Source of the DNA: Salipiger marinus
GTDB taxonomy: Bacteria; Pseudomonadota; Alphaproteobacteria; Rhodobacterales; Rhodobacteraceae
Length of the DNA: 64,000 bases
NCBI RefSeq assembly: GCF_900100085.1
Contig: NZ_FNEJ01000006.1
Location: 124,001 to 188,000 of the forward strand
Reading direction: 5' to 3'
Below, piece by piece: positions 33,930 through 43,052 of the stretch; the first letter of the stretch is position 1, and every line of letters starts with the position of its first letter. The translations under genes and the position numbers were made by a program. Under the pieces are notes generated by a model. The model did no database searches. It was not told the DNA's origin and worked only from the letters and a program-made list of their open reading frames with translations.

Positions 33930-34832
33930 CTACAGCACCAGCACGAGGATCAGCACCGACAGCGACAGCACCCCGATCCCCACCAGTTCACGCCGCGTGA
34001 TCCGTTCGCGGAAGAACAGCACCGAGGCCATGAGCGAGAACACCAGCTCCACCTGCCCCAGCGCCTGCACATAGGCGGCGGTCTGCAGCGTGAAGGCGGT
34101 GAACCACGACAGGCTCCCCGCCATGGAGGCAAGCCCCAGCCAGATGGCGCGGCGCCGCGCGGCCCAGACGGCGGTGATCTGCCCCGGCTCCACCAGCCGC
34201 AGCCACAGCGCCATGGCAAGGCTCTGCGACAGGGTCACGCAGACCAGCGTGACCCCCGCCCGCAGGAACGGCGCATCCGACGCGATCTGCAGCGAGGCGC
34301 CGCGATAGCCCACCCCGGAAAAGGCAAAGAAAAACCCCGAGGCCAGACCCAGCGCCACCGACCGCGTCGCCATGCGGCGCAGCCAGTTGCCCGACAGGCC
34401 CGGCGTTTCCGACAGCAGCAGCACCCCCACCAGCCCGACAAGGATCGCGCCCCAGCCTGCGGCGGACAGGTTTTCGCCAAGGATCGCCAGCCCGACCAGC
34501 GCGGTCTGGATGACTTCGGTCTTCTTGAAGGTGATGCCCACGGCAAAATTGCGCTGCTGGAACAGCATCACCACGAAGATGGTGGCAAGGATCTGCCCCA
34601 GCGCGCCCATCATCGCATAGGCCCAGAAGGCAGGCGTCAGATGCGGCCAGTCCTGCCCGGTCCAGACCAGATAGCCCCCCACCACCAGCAGCGCCCCCGG
34701 GGAGGCATAGGCGAAGCGGGCAAAGGTCGATCCGGTGCTGCTGAGCGCACCCGTGCTGAGCACCTTGTGCAGCATGAAGCGCAAGGTCTGGAAAAACGCG
34801 GCAGAGAGCGTGACGGCGATCCACAGGTCCAT
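33930..34832 (-). CDS. DMT/EamA-family membrane transporter
   Basis: A 300-residue inner-membrane protein with ten hydrophobic segments in two EamA-like halves. Visible are an Arg-Arg-x-Leu-Val-Gly-x-Gly segment before the last helix and QTALVGLAILGENLSAAGW in the first half. The family exports or imports small metabolites; the substrate is unknown. The start MDLWIAVTLSAAFFQTLRF at 34832 gives a normal first helix; the longer frame upstream runs into the metK terminator and is rejected. Confidence 0.88.
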   Translation of the reverse strand: MDLWIAVTLSAAFFQTLRFMLHKVLSTGALSSTGSTFARFAYASPGALLVVGGYLVWTGQDWPHLTPAFWAYAMMGALGQILATIFVVMLFQQRNFAVGITFKKTEVIQTALVGLAILGENLSAAGWGAILVGLVGVLLLSETPGLSGNWLRRMATRSVALGLASGFFFAFSGVGYRGASLQIASDAPFLRAGVTLVCVTLSQSLAMALWLRLVEPGQITAVWAARRRAIWLGLASMAGSLSWFTAFTLQTAAYVQALGQVELVFSLMASVLFFRERITRRELVGIGVLSLSVLILVLVL

Positions 34833-34886
34833 CGCCGTGGCATGGCATGTGGCTGCGGGATTGACCAGATGCGCCAGATAAGGAAA

Positions 34887-34910
34887 GGGCCGGAGGTGTC
34901 CCCCCGGCCC
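34887..34910 (-). terminator. Terminator after metK
   Basis: GGGCCGG/CCGGCCC, 7-bp arms with a 10-base loop, followed on the minus strand by TTTCC. It lies 28 bases past the metK stop. Confidence 0.7.
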
Positions 34911-34938
34911 CTGTCCCTGCGATGGCGATAGCGGTGGC

Positions 34939-36111
34939 TCAGACCTCGCGGGCCAGAGCCTCGGCCAGATCGGTGCGTTCCCAGCTGAACCCGCCATCCG
35001 CCTCCGGCGCGCGGCCGAAATGGCCATAGGCGGCGGTGCGTTCGTAGATCGGCTTGTTCAGATCCAGATGCGTGCGGATGCCGCGCGGCGTCAGGTCCAT
35101 GATGCGCGGAATGGCACGTTCGATGGCGGCGGCGTCCACCTCGCCGGTGCCGTGGGTGTCCACATAGATCGACAGCGGCTTGGCCACGCCGATGGCATAG
35201 GACAGCTGCACGGTGCAGCGGTCGGCCATGCCCGCCGCGACCACGTTCTTGGCCAGATAGCGCGCGGCATAGGCGGCGGAGCGGTCGACCTTGCTGGGAT
35301 CCTTGCCCGAGAAGGCGCCGCCGCCATGCGGTGCGGCCCCGCCATAGGTGTCGACGATGATCTTGCGCCCGGTCAGGCCCGCGTCGCCATCCGGCCCGCC
35401 GATGACAAACGTCCCGGTGGGGTTCACCCACCATTCGGTTGCATCGGTGATCCAGCCCTCCGGCAGCACCTCGCGGATATAGGGCTCCACGATGCGGCGG
35501 ATGTCGTCCGAGGTCTGGCGTTCGTCGGTATGCTGGGTGGACAGCACCAGCGTGGTGATCCCCACCGGCCTGCCGCCTTCGTAGCGGACCGAGAACTGCG
35601 ATTTGGCATCCGGACCCAGCAGCGGCTCCGCCCCCGATTTGCGCGCCTCCGCCAGCCGCTTCAGCACGGCATGGGAATAAAGGATCGGCGCGGGCATCAG
35701 CTCGGGCGTTTCGTTGGTGGCATAGCCGAACATGATGCCCTGATCGCCTGCGCCGTCACGGTCGCCGCTGACGCCTTGGGCGATATGCGCGGACTGTTCG
35801 TGCAGCAGGTTGGTGATCTCGCAGGTGGCGTGGTGGAATTTCTCCTGCTCGTAGCCGATATCCTTGATGCAGGCGCGGGCGATGTCGGGAATGCGCGCCA
35901 TGACCCCGGCCAGCTTGTCCTGATCGGCAAGGCCGATCTCGCCGCCGATCACCACGCGGTTGGTGGTGGCGAAGGTTTCGCAGGCGACGCGGGCCAGCGG
36001 CTCCTCGGCCAGCAGGGCGTCCAGAACCGCATCGGAAATGCGGTCACAGACCTTGTCAGGGTGACCCTCGGAAACGGATTCCGAAGTGAAGATATAGTTC
36101 TGTCTGGACAT
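34939..36111 (-). CDS. metK: S-adenosylmethionine synthase
   Basis: A 390-residue MetK, full length. It makes SAM from methionine and ATP. Motifs: [55 protein letters not shown] and [16 protein letters not shown]. It is transcribed alone, between the riboswitch upstream and a terminator downstream. The riboswitch placed over its ribosome site implies feedback by its own product. Confidence 0.98.
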   Translation of the reverse strand: MSRQNYIFTSESVSEGHPDKVCDRISDAVLDALLAEEPLARVACETFATTNRVVIGGEIGLADQDKLAGVMARIPDIARACIKDIGYEQEKFHHATCEITNLLHEQSAHIAQGVSGDRDGAGDQGIMFGYATNETPELMPAPILYSHAVLKRLAEARKSGAEPLLGPDAKSQFSVRYEGGRPVGITTLVLSTQHTDERQTSDDIRRIVEPYIREVLPEGWITDATEWWVNPTGTFVIGGPDGDAGLTGRKIIVDTYGGAAPHGGGAFSGKDPSKVDRSAAYAARYLAKNVVAAGMADRCTVQLSYAIGVAKPLSIYVDTHGTGEVDAAAIERAIPRIMDLTPRGIRTHLDLNKPIYERTAAYGHFGRAPEADGGFSWERTDLAEALAREV

Positions 36112-36113
36112 GA

Positions 36114-36160
36114 GTGCTCCGTTGGATACCGACCGTCACGCCAGGAAGCCGTTGTGACGG
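36114..36160 (-). promoter_or_regulatory. SAM/SAH riboswitch in the metK leader
   Basis: On the minus strand the stem CGTCAC/GTGACG (36154-36159 with 36134-36139) encloses AACGGCTTCCTGGC. Further on lies AACGGAGCA (36115-36123), which contains the GGAG ribosome site and can form the pseudoknot. This matches what I recall of the SAM/SAH (env metK) riboswitch core, a class found before metK in Rhodobacterales. Binding of SAM or SAH should close the pseudoknot and hide the ribosome site. Confidence 0.9.
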
Positions 36161-36206
36161 GGATGTGAAGGCCCCTCGCTAGAGGTTTGCGGCAAGCGCG
36201 TCAATC

Positions 36207-37736
36207 TCAAACGCGCCGCCCCCAGACCGCCAGCGCCGCCCCCAGCAGCAGCAGCAGGGCGAGGGCAGGCAGATCGCCGGTCCGGCTGTAGGGGGTCACG
36301 CGCAGCGGCGGCGGCAAGAGCGCGTCCAGATGCCCGGCCTCGCCCAAGGGCAGCGACACCAGCACCCGCCCCGCCCCGTCGATCACCGCCGACACGCCGG
36401 TATTGGCGGCGCGCAGCAGCGGCAGGCCCTGTTCGATGGCGCGGATCCGCGCCTGCGCCAGATGCTGATAGGGGCCCGAGGCTTCGCCGAACCACGCGTC
36501 ATTGGTGATCTGCAGCAGCAGGTCGGGCCGTTCGGCGTAGCCGTTCACATCCTGCGGAAACACCGCCTCGTAACAGATGAGCGGCAGAGCCCGGCCCAGA
36601 CCGGCGCCCAGATCCACCAGCTGCGGCCCCGGCCCGGCGCTGTAGCCCCCTTCGGCCCGCGCGGCGAGGCCGCTGAAATTCAGCCGCCGGAACAGCGGTT
36701 TGAGCGGCATGTATTCGCCAAAGGGCACAAGATGGTGCTTGTCATAGACCTGCAGCACCTCCGCCCCCTGCCCCACCAGCGCCAGCGAATTGTAGAAGGC
36801 CTCGTCCTCCAGCCGCTGGATGCCCAGCACGACACGGGCGGGAAAGGCCGCATCGGAAATGACGGCGAGCGCCTCTTCGGCATTGTGCAGCAGCGTGGGC
36901 ACGGCGGTTTCCGGCCAGACGATCAGATCGGGCCGCGGCAGGCTGCCATGCGAGGGCGCGGCGGTAAACTCTACCTGCCGTTCGAAGAAGAACTGCATCC
37001 ACGCCCGGTCCCATTTCTGGGTCTGCGGCGCATTGGGCTGGATCAGGCGCACCACCGGCTGGCCCTCCAGCGCCTGCAGCGGCGGGATCATCGCCTGCCC
37101 GCCCGCCAGCGCCGCGACCAGCCCGCCGGCGGTCAGCGCGGCCTTCAGGGTGGCGCCACGCCAGCGGCGCAATGCCGCGCCCCGCACAGCGCCCGCCGCC
37201 AGCGCCGCCAGCGCCAGCGTGGCCAGCGTCAGCCCGTGCGGGCCCAGCACCGCCACCCATTGAATCGCGGGGGTCTTTTCCCAGACATACCCCACCAGCC
37301 CCCAGGGAAAGCCGGTCAGCACATAGGCCCGCGCCAGTTCCGCCGCAGCCCAAGCCACAACCAGCCCCAAAAGCGGCGCGCGCCGCGCATGGGCCCCGAC
37401 CCAGAAAGCCAGCGTCCAGAACAGCGCCAGCCCCGCCGCCATGAGGATCAGCGCAAAGGGCGCCATCCACGCGGTGACGGCGGCATCCACCTGAAACGGC
37501 TCGGTGATCCAGTTGAGTGCAAGGCCGAAATAGCCAAAGCCCACGCCCCAGCCCAAAAGCGCCGCGCGCCGGGGGCCGGGCTGCGCTGCGTAAAGCGCCA
37601 TGGCCCCGGCCAGCCCGGCCAGAGCCAGCAGCCACAAGTCCCATGGCGCCTGTCCCAGCGCCATGAGAAGCCCCGCCGCGATGGCCAGCGGCAGACGCGC
37701 CCAGTCCGGCATCCGCCGCGCCGGACTGTCAGCCAC
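36207..37736 (-). CDS. lnt: Apolipoprotein N-acyltransferase
   Basis: About 509 residues. The N-terminal ~200 hold membrane helices (LPLAIAAGLLMALGQAPW and others). The C-terminal nitrilase domain shows the catalytic triad: Glu in IVWPETAVP, Lys in YDKHHLVPFGEY and Cys in LICYEAVFP. Lnt adds the third acyl chain to lipoproteins in the inner membrane. The start is taken as GTG 37736, overlapping the corC stop; ATG 37712 is equally possible and gives 501 residues. The gene follows corC and ybeY in the order found widely in proteobacteria. Confidence 0.95.
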   Translation of the reverse strand: MADSPARRMPDWARLPLAIAAGLLMALGQAPWDLWLLALAGLAGAMALYAAQPGPRRAALLGWGVGFGYFGLALNWITEPFQVDAAVTAWMAPFALILMAAGLALFWTLAFWVGAHARRAPLLGLVVAWAAAELARAYVLTGFPWGLVGYVWEKTPAIQWVAVLGPHGLTLATLALAALAAGAVRGAALRRWRGATLKAALTAGGLVAALAGGQAMIPPLQALEGQPVVRLIQPNAPQTQKWDRAWMQFFFERQVEFTAAPSHGSLPRPDLIVWPETAVPTLLHNAEEALAVISDAAFPARVVLGIQRLEDEAFYNSLALVGQGAEVLQVYDKHHLVPFGEYMPLKPLFRRLNFSGLAARAEGGYSAGPGPQLVDLGAGLGRALPLICYEAVFPQDVNGYAERPDLLLQITNDAWFGEASGPYQHLAQARIRAIEQGLPLLRAANTGVSAVIDGAGRVLVSLPLGEAGHLDALLPPPLRVTPYSRTGDLPALALLLLLGAALAVWGRRV

Positions 37737-38694
37737 GGGTGTCCCCGGCCCCGCTCTGCGCCGTTTCCGCCGCCGAAGGCGCGGGCAGCAGCGCAGGCGT
37801 GGCCGGCAGATCCGCCGCGTCAGAGGCGGGCGGGCGCACCCGCAGCCGCTTGATCCGGCGCGGATCGGCATCCACCACCTCGAAATCGATGCCCGCCGGA
37901 TGGGGAATGACCTCGCCGCGCGCGGGGACGTGCCCGGCCAGCATGAAGACCAGCCCCCCCAGCGTGTCGATCTCTTCTTCGTCGATTTCGTCCGGATCGG
38001 TCAGGGCAAGACCGGTCTCCGCCTCGAATTCTTCGAGCGGGGTCTTGGCCAGCGCCAGCCAGCTGCCGGATTTTTCACGGAAGAAATTGCGACCCTCGGC
38101 GGTGTCGTGTTCATCCTCGATCTCGCCGATGACCTGTTCGATCAGATCCTCGATGGTCACGAGCCCGTCGACCCCGCCATATTCGTCGATCACCAGCGCC
38201 ATGTGCCGACGTTCTGTCTGCATCTTCTGCAGCAGCACGCCGATCGGCATGGAGGGCGGCACGAAGAGCAGCGGGCGCACCATCTTTTTCATGTCGAAGC
38301 TCTGCCCGGAGCCGTTGAAGCCGTGGCGCAGGGCAAAATCCTTGAGGTGAACCATGCCCACGGGCATGTCGAGCGTGCCGGAATAGACCGGCAGCCGGGT
38401 CATGCCGCTGTCGCGGAAGACCTTGACCAGTTCATCGCGGGTTGCGGTATCGGGCACGGCGATGATGTCCGCCTTGGGAATCGCCACATCCTCCACCCGC
38501 ATGCGGCGGAGGTTGATGAGCCCGTGCGCGGGTCGCCACGCGCTGGTGCCAGAGGGCTGTTCCACGGCGTCGTCCGTATCGGCGCCACCGTTCAAACCCC
38601 CGAAAATCCGACGGAAAAATCCTGCCGGACGCTCTTGTTGCTCTGTCTGCTGCGCGCTTTGCGCTGCGTTAGACGAGCCGTCACTATCGCCCAT
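37729..38694 (-). CDS. corC: CBS-pair/CorC-HlyC domain protein
   Basis: A 321-residue soluble protein. After a low-complexity, Gln-rich start comes a CBS pair (ITRT-like VAIPKADIIAVP, TRLPVYSGTLDMPVGMVHLKD, HMALVIDEYGGVDGLVTIEDLIEQVIGEI). The end is a CorC_HlyC FAD-like domain (LGGLVFMLAGHVPARGEVI). Such proteins sit at the membrane and influence magnesium or cobalt efflux. AAGGA lies before the ATG at 38694. It lies between ybeY and lnt. Confidence 0.93.
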   Translation of the reverse strand: MGDSDGSSNAAQSAQQTEQQERPAGFFRRIFGGLNGGADTDDAVEQPSGTSAWRPAHGLINLRRMRVEDVAIPKADIIAVPDTATRDELVKVFRDSGMTRLPVYSGTLDMPVGMVHLKDFALRHGFNGSGQSFDMKKMVRPLLFVPPSMPIGVLLQKMQTERRHMALVIDEYGGVDGLVTIEDLIEQVIGEIEDEHDTAEGRNFFREKSGSWLALAKTPLEEFEAETGLALTDPDEIDEEEIDTLGGLVFMLAGHVPARGEVIPHPAGIDFEVVDADPRRIKRLRVRPPASDAADLPATPALLPAPSAAETAQSGAGDTRG

Positions 38695-38725
38695 GAGTCC
38701 TTCTGTTCCTGTGTGGTTGCGGGGC

Positions 38726-39247
38726 CTAACCGCCCCCGTCGCTGACATATGGGTCCGCGATGCCCAAATTGCCAAGTATTTCTGTTTCCAGACCTTCCAT
38801 CAGCGTGGCATCCGCGTCACGTTCGTGATCATAGCCCAGAAGATGCAAGGTTCCATGAACGACCAGATGCGTGACATGGTCGCTCAGGCGTTTTTCCGCC
38901 GCCTCCGCCTCGCGCGCGCAGGTCTCATAGGCGATGGCAAGATCGCCAAGTTCGGTGGCGAAGGGTCCGTCCTCCGCCTCGGGCAGATCCGGCGCGGCCC
39001 CGTCCTCTTCTGCGCCGCGCTCTTCCGAGGGCCAGGACAGCACGTTGGTGGGCACCGGCTTGCCGCGGAATTCGGCGTTGAGCTCGGCGATGCGGGCATC
39101 GTCGCAGGCCAGCACCGCGATCTCGAACCCGTCGGGATCAAGCCCGAGATGGGTCAGCGTGGCGCGGGCGGCGGTTTCCGCCAGCGGGGCGATCCCCGCC
39201 TGCTGCCAGCGGTCGTCCTCGATCAGGGTGTCGGTCAGATCTGGCAT
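38726..39247 (-). CDS. ybeY: Endoribonuclease YbeY
   Basis: A 173-residue metallo-endoribonuclease for 16S rRNA 3' maturation and ribosome quality control. The zinc site is HLVVHGTLHLLGYDHERD, three His in H-x3-H-x5-H. The N-terminal part LNAEFRGKPVPTNVLSWP is the usual conserved stretch, followed by an Ala/Glu-rich insert. The ATG at 39247 has only a poor ribosome site, and the dispersed hairpin repeat lies directly upstream, so its translation may depend on that structure or on ybeZ read-through. Confidence 0.94.
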   Translation of the reverse strand: MPDLTDTLIEDDRWQQAGIAPLAETAARATLTHLGLDPDGFEIAVLACDDARIAELNAEFRGKPVPTNVLSWPSEERGAEEDGAAPDLPEAEDGPFATELGDLAIAYETCAREAEAAEKRLSDHVTHLVVHGTLHLLGYDHERDADATLMEGLETEILGNLGIADPYVSDGGG

Positions 39248-39255
39248 GAAACAAG

Positions 39256-39303
39256 CCGGGGGCGCTGCCCCCGGACCCCCGGGATATTTGTGGTCAGAAG
39301 AAG
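39256..39303. repeat. Dispersed intergenic repeat, variant copy, inside the ybeZ-ybeY gap
   Basis: CCGGGGGC-GCT-GCCCCCGG (39256-39274) is a perfect 8-bp hairpin with the same GCT loop as at 5994. It is followed by ACCCCCGGGATATTTGTGGT and CAGAAGAA, a diverged form of the tail at 6032-6058. It fills most of the 68-base gap between two co-directed genes. Confidence 0.75.
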
Positions 39304-39315
39304 CCGGGCGCGAGG

Positions 39316-40296
39316 TCAGACCCCGCGCTCCGCGTCTTTTTCGTAAGCTTCGATGATCCGGGCCACAAGGGGGTGGCGCACCACATCGGCAGAGGTGAAG
39401 TAGCTGAAGCTGATGCGCGGGATGCTGGTCAGCAGCCGTTCGGCATCGGCCAGCCCCGAGGCCACGCCGCGCGGCAGGTCGACCTGCGTGCGGTCGCCGG
39501 TGATGACCATGCGCGAACCTTCGCCAAGACGGGTCAGGAACATCTTCATCTGCATGGAGGTGGCGTTCTGCGCCTCGTCGAGCACGACGAAGGCATTGGC
39601 CAGCGTACGCCCCCGCATGAAGGCCAGCGGCGCGATCTCGATCACCTTTTCCTCCATCATCCGGGCCAGCTGCTTGCCCGGCAGGAAGTCGTTCAGCGCG
39701 TCGTAAAGCGGCTGCATGTAGGGATCGACCTTGTCCTTCATGTCGCCGGGCAGGTAGCCCAGCTTTTCGCCCGCTTCCACGGCGGGGCGGCTGAGGATGA
39801 TCTTGTCGACCTGCCCGGTGATGAACATGTTCACCCCTGCGGCCACGGCGAGATAGGTCTTGCCGGTGCCCGCCGGGCCGATGCCGAAGCACAGTTCGTT
39901 CTGAAAGAGTTCGCGCACATAGGCCTTCTGCGCGTCGGTCCGCGGTTCGACCAGTTTCTTGCGGGTCTTGATCTCGACCTTGCCGCCCGCGAACATTTCC
40001 AGCTGGTCGCCGGTGTCGATCTCTTCGGCGCCAAGGCGGAATTCACGGTCGATGTCGGCGCGCCCCACCGGGCGCCCCTGTTCCAGCCGCTGATAGAGGG
40101 CAGACAGCACCGCCTGCGCGGCATCCTGCGCCTCGGCCGGGCCGTGCAGGGCAAGCTGGTTGCCGCGGCGCAGGATCTGCACGCCGGTGCGGGCTTCGAT
40201 ATCGGTCAGGTTGCGGTCGAATTCGCCGCACAGATCTATGAGGAGGCGGTTGTCCGGAAATTCCAGAATGGCTTCGGTCAGGGTGCCTGTGGTCAC
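39316..40296 (-). CDS. ybeZ: PhoH-like ATPase
   Basis: A 326-residue P-loop ATPase of the PhoH/YbeZ group. Walker A is GIGPAGTGKTYLAVAAG and Walker B is AFVVLDEAQNATSMQMKMFLTR. GEGSRMVITGDRTQVDLP follows. An N-terminal KH-like part (LIDLCGEFDRNLTDIEARTGVQILRRGNQL) precedes it. YbeZ works with YbeY on RNA. The start is GTG at 40296 with AGGAGA 7 bases upstream; an ATG two bases before it is out of frame. It leads the ybeZ-ybeY-corC-lnt group. Confidence 0.93.
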   Translation of the reverse strand: MTTGTLTEAILEFPDNRLLIDLCGEFDRNLTDIEARTGVQILRRGNQLALHGPAEAQDAAQAVLSALYQRLEQGRPVGRADIDREFRLGAEEIDTGDQLEMFAGGKVEIKTRKKLVEPRTDAQKAYVRELFQNELCFGIGPAGTGKTYLAVAAGVNMFITGQVDKIILSRPAVEAGEKLGYLPGDMKDKVDPYMQPLYDALNDFLPGKQLARMMEEKVIEIAPLAFMRGRTLANAFVVLDEAQNATSMQMKMFLTRLGEGSRMVITGDRTQVDLPRGVASGLADAERLLTSIPRISFSYFTSADVVRHPLVARIIEAYEKDAERGV

Positions 40297-40389
40297 GCAT
40301 GTCTCCTGCGCTTGGGACTGGCACAATGGTGCCAAGCCCCGGGGGGCGGGGTCAAGCCCACATCGGGAGGACCGGCGGGCGCGATAGAC

Positions 40390-40421
40390 AAAAAGGCCGC
40401 GCGGAGCGGATCCACGCGGCC
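40390..40421 (-). terminator. Terminator after the small lipoprotein gene
   Basis: GGCCGCG/CGCGGCC with a 13-base loop, followed on the minus strand by five T. It lies 27 bases past the stop at 40448. Confidence 0.8.
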
Positions 40422-40447
40422 TGTGCAGAGGTTTGGGCGGGGGCAGG

Positions 40448-40765
40448 TCAGAGCGGGTCGCCGATGACCGAGGTGGAGCCACCCTTGAAATCCCCGGTGG
40501 CCACCGTGGGCGGGGCCACGCCGGAACAGACCGGTTTGCCGTATTTGTCGAGCCGGCGGGCCAGATAGCCTTCGACGCCGTCATCGGCGATCCAGTTGTC
40601 GCAGCCATCGGGATCGACCCAGACACCCCATTTGATCTGGCTCAGATCCTTGCGGTCCACCGAGTTGCGGTCCACGCTCTTGTCGGCGCCGATGGGCACA
40701 TCGGTGGCGCAGGCGGAGAGCAGGGCAGCGGCGGCGAGCCCGAGGCTCAGTTTCACGAGTTTCAT
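40448..40765 (-). CDS. Small lipoprotein with a PDGC-DDGVEGY domain
   Basis: A 105-residue lipoprotein: signal peptide MKLVKLSLGLAAAALLSAC with lipobox LSAC, then a ~45-residue domain VDPDGCDNWIADDGVEGYLA...GKPVCSG with two Cys that may form a disulfide. The same domain is found in the OmpA-family protein encoded directly upstream (PDGCEIWVMDDGVEGYAV...GRPVCRD). AGGAGG precedes the ATG. The pair probably sits in the outer membrane and periplasm. The domain's function is unknown to me. Confidence 0.85.
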   Translation of the reverse strand: MKLVKLSLGLAAAALLSACATDVPIGADKSVDRNSVDRKDLSQIKWGVWVDPDGCDNWIADDGVEGYLARRLDKYGKPVCSGVAPPTVATGDFKGGSTSVIGDPL

Positions 40766-40778
40766 GTCCCGCACCTCC

Positions 40779-41390
40779 TCAGCGCACACACAGGATTTCG
40801 ACGCGGCGGTTCTGCGCCATGCCCTCATTGGTGCGATTGGTCGCCACCGGGTAGACCTCGCCATAGCCGCGCACGTCGATCACGCGCGATCCGATATTGT
40901 TCGCGACGGCGGCCACCGAATTGGCGCGGTTGTAGCTGAGCCGTTCGTTATAGGCGTGGCTGGCGCGGGCATCGGTATGGCCCACGATGATGTAGCCGAA
41001 GGCATTGGCCTGCCGGAAGAACTGTTCCAGACGGGCGCGGGCCTGCGGATAGATCTTGTAGCTGTCGGTGGCAAAATACTGATCGGTGTTCAGCGTGCCG
41101 CAGACATTGATGTCGCGGCAGACCGGGCGGCCATCCCGGGTCACGCGGGACACGGCATAGCCTTCGACGCCGTCATCCATCACCCAGATTTCGCAGCCAT
41201 CGGGCGAGATGGAAATGCCGGGGATATAACGTTCCCCGATGATGGTGCGGGTGTTCTGCGTCGAGATGACCGGATCGGCCATGCCGCTGCTGTCTGCCGA
41301 TGCGGGTGCCGTCGCCCCGGTGGCAGCCAGAGCGGCCAGTGCCACGGCGCAACAGGCGCCGCGGAAGGCTTTGGTAATGCGTTTTGCCAC
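40779..41390 (-). CDS. OmpA-family peptidoglycan-binding protein
   Basis: About 203 residues with a signal peptide (AFRGACCAVALAALAATG, cleavage near ASA). Residues ~55-95 are the PDGCEIWVMDDGVEGY domain shared with the next gene. The C-terminal ~110 residues are an OmpA domain: YFATDSYKIYPQARARLEQF, IIVGHTDARASHAYNERLSYNRANSVA, and the closing NRTNEGMAQNRRVEI, where Asp and Arg bind diaminopimelate. The start is chosen as GTG 41390, giving a clean signal peptide; the frame opens earlier at 41426. Confidence 0.88.
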   Translation of the reverse strand: MAKRITKAFRGACCAVALAALAATGATAPASADSSGMADPVISTQNTRTIIGERYIPGISISPDGCEIWVMDDGVEGYAVSRVTRDGRPVCRDINVCGTLNTDQYFATDSYKIYPQARARLEQFFRQANAFGYIIVGHTDARASHAYNERLSYNRANSVAAVANNIGSRVIDVRGYGEVYPVATNRTNEGMAQNRRVEILCVR

Positions 41391-41610
41391 AGCCTCTGTC
41401 CCTATGTAAAAAGTTACGTCCCCCAAGCCGCGCGTGGCCCGGATTCGAGAGCGCGCGCAAACTCACTATATTCAAAAGAGTAGCAGTAAAATTGCGGCTG
41501 TGAAGAAAAAACCACCAGATATTGTGGCTCCCTGCGCAACAGCCCCGCAATGCTCTTCGCTCTGTTTCCGGAACGGGGGCAAAGCCCCACGATTTCAGAG
41601 GATCTGTGAC

Positions 41611-41631
41611 AAAAACGCGGCAGGCCCTGCC
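41611..41631 (-). terminator. Terminator directly after miaB
   Basis: GGCAG/CTGCC with a 3-base loop, followed on the minus strand by GCG and five T. It abuts the stop codon. Confidence 0.6.
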
Positions 41632-42939
41632 TCAGACCAGCGCCGCTTTCAGCGAATTGGGACCACTTTCCAGCACGCGCACGCGGCGCAGATCGCCGGG
41701 CGCCAGACCTTCGGCGGTCACATGCACGGCGTGCAGGTAGTCGGATTTGCCCACCATCTGCCCCGGCATCCGCCCCGGCTTTTCGAAGAGCACGCTGACC
41801 TCGCGGCCCACCATGGCGTCCTGCAGGGCGCGCTGCTGGCGGGTCAGCAGGGCCTGCAGCCGCTGCAGACGTTCGTCCTTTTCGGCCTCGGCCACCTGCG
41901 GGCGTTCCGCCGCAGGCGTGCCGGGACGCGGCGAATATTTGAAGGAATAGGCCGAGCCGTATCCCACCGCTTCCACCAGATCGAGCGTGGCCTGAAAATC
42001 CGCCTCGGTCTCTTCGGGGAAGCCCACGATGAAATCGCCCGACAGATGCAGGTCGGGGCGGACGGCGCGCAGCCGCCCGATCAGTGTCAGATACTGCTCT
42101 GCGGTGTGCTGGCGGTTCATGCGCTTCAGGATGCGGTCGGATCCGGCCTGCACCGGCAGATGCAGATAGGGCATCAGCTTGGCGCAGTCGCCATGCGCGG
42201 CGATCAGATCCTCGTCCATGTCATTGGGATGCGAGGTGGTGAAGCGGATGCGTTCCAGCCCGTCCACCCGCGCCAGATCGCGGATCAGCCCGGCCAGACC
42301 CCGGTCATGCCCGTCATAGGCATTGACGTTCTGGCCCAGCAGGGTGATTTCGCGCACGCCGCGTTCGATCAGATCGCGGGCTTCGGTCATCACGCGATCG
42401 GCGGGGCGCGACACCTCTGCGCCACGGGTATAGGGCACCACGCAGAAGGCGCAGAACTTGTCGCAGCCCTCCTGCACGGTCAGAAAGGCGGTGGGGCCGC
42501 GTTTCGCCTTGGGCCGCGCCTTGAGATGGACGAACTTGTCCTCTTCGGGGAAATCGGTGTCGAGCGCCCGGCGCCCCTGCCCCGCCTGCGCCTCAAGCTC
42601 GGGCAGGCGGTGATAGCTCTGCGGGCCCACCACCAGATCCACCAGCGGCTGGCGGCGCATGATCTCGGCGCCTTCGGCCTGTGCCACGCAGCCCGCCACG
42701 CCGATCTTCAGATCCGGCTTGGCATCTTTCAGATCCCGGTAGCGGCCCAGTTCCGAATAGACTTTTTCCGCCGCCTTTTCCCGGATGTGGCAGGTGTTGA
42801 GCAGGATCATGTCGGCGTCTTCCGCCGAGGAGGTCTCCACATAACCCTGTCCACCCAGCGCCTCGGCCATGCGTTCGCTGTCATAGACATTCATCTGACA
42901 GCCATAGGTCTTGATATAAAGCTTCTTCGGCTGGGTCAT
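41632..42939 (-). CDS. miaB: tRNA-2-methylthio-N6-isopentenyladenosine synthase
   Basis: A 435-residue radical-SAM methylthiotransferase that adds the 2-methylthio group to adenosine 37 of tRNAs. The N-terminal cluster cysteines are in [15 protein letters not shown] and GVAGCVAQ. The radical SAM cluster is [16 protein letters not shown]. The C-terminal TRAM domain follows. ATG 42939 with GGAGG close by is the start; a longer frame has no homology. A single-gene unit. Confidence 0.96.
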   Translation of the reverse strand: MTQPKKLYIKTYGCQMNVYDSERMAEALGGQGYVETSSAEDADMILLNTCHIREKAAEKVYSELGRYRDLKDAKPDLKIGVAGCVAQAEGAEIMRRQPLVDLVVGPQSYHRLPELEAQAGQGRRALDTDFPEEDKFVHLKARPKAKRGPTAFLTVQEGCDKFCAFCVVPYTRGAEVSRPADRVMTEARDLIERGVREITLLGQNVNAYDGHDRGLAGLIRDLARVDGLERIRFTTSHPNDMDEDLIAAHGDCAKLMPYLHLPVQAGSDRILKRMNRQHTAEQYLTLIGRLRAVRPDLHLSGDFIVGFPEETEADFQATLDLVEAVGYGSAYSFKYSPRPGTPAAERPQVAEAEKDERLQRLQALLTRQQRALQDAMVGREVSVLFEKPGRMPGQMVGKSDYLHAVHVTAEGLAPGDLRRVRVLESGPNSLKAALV

Positions 42940-43052
42940 CGGAGGCCTCCGGTCGCGGCGGTTCAAGCGCTGCGGATACCGCATTCCGCCCCCTGCTTGC
43001 AATGCACCAGATTTTTGCACAGGGTCGGCAGGGGTCGGGTGACGGGGTTGTG

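Noticed and set aside
31397-34000. A plus-strand open frame of about 870 codons opposite the LON, thioredoxin and xthA genes
   Set aside because: It crosses three well-supported minus-strand genes and has shadow composition.
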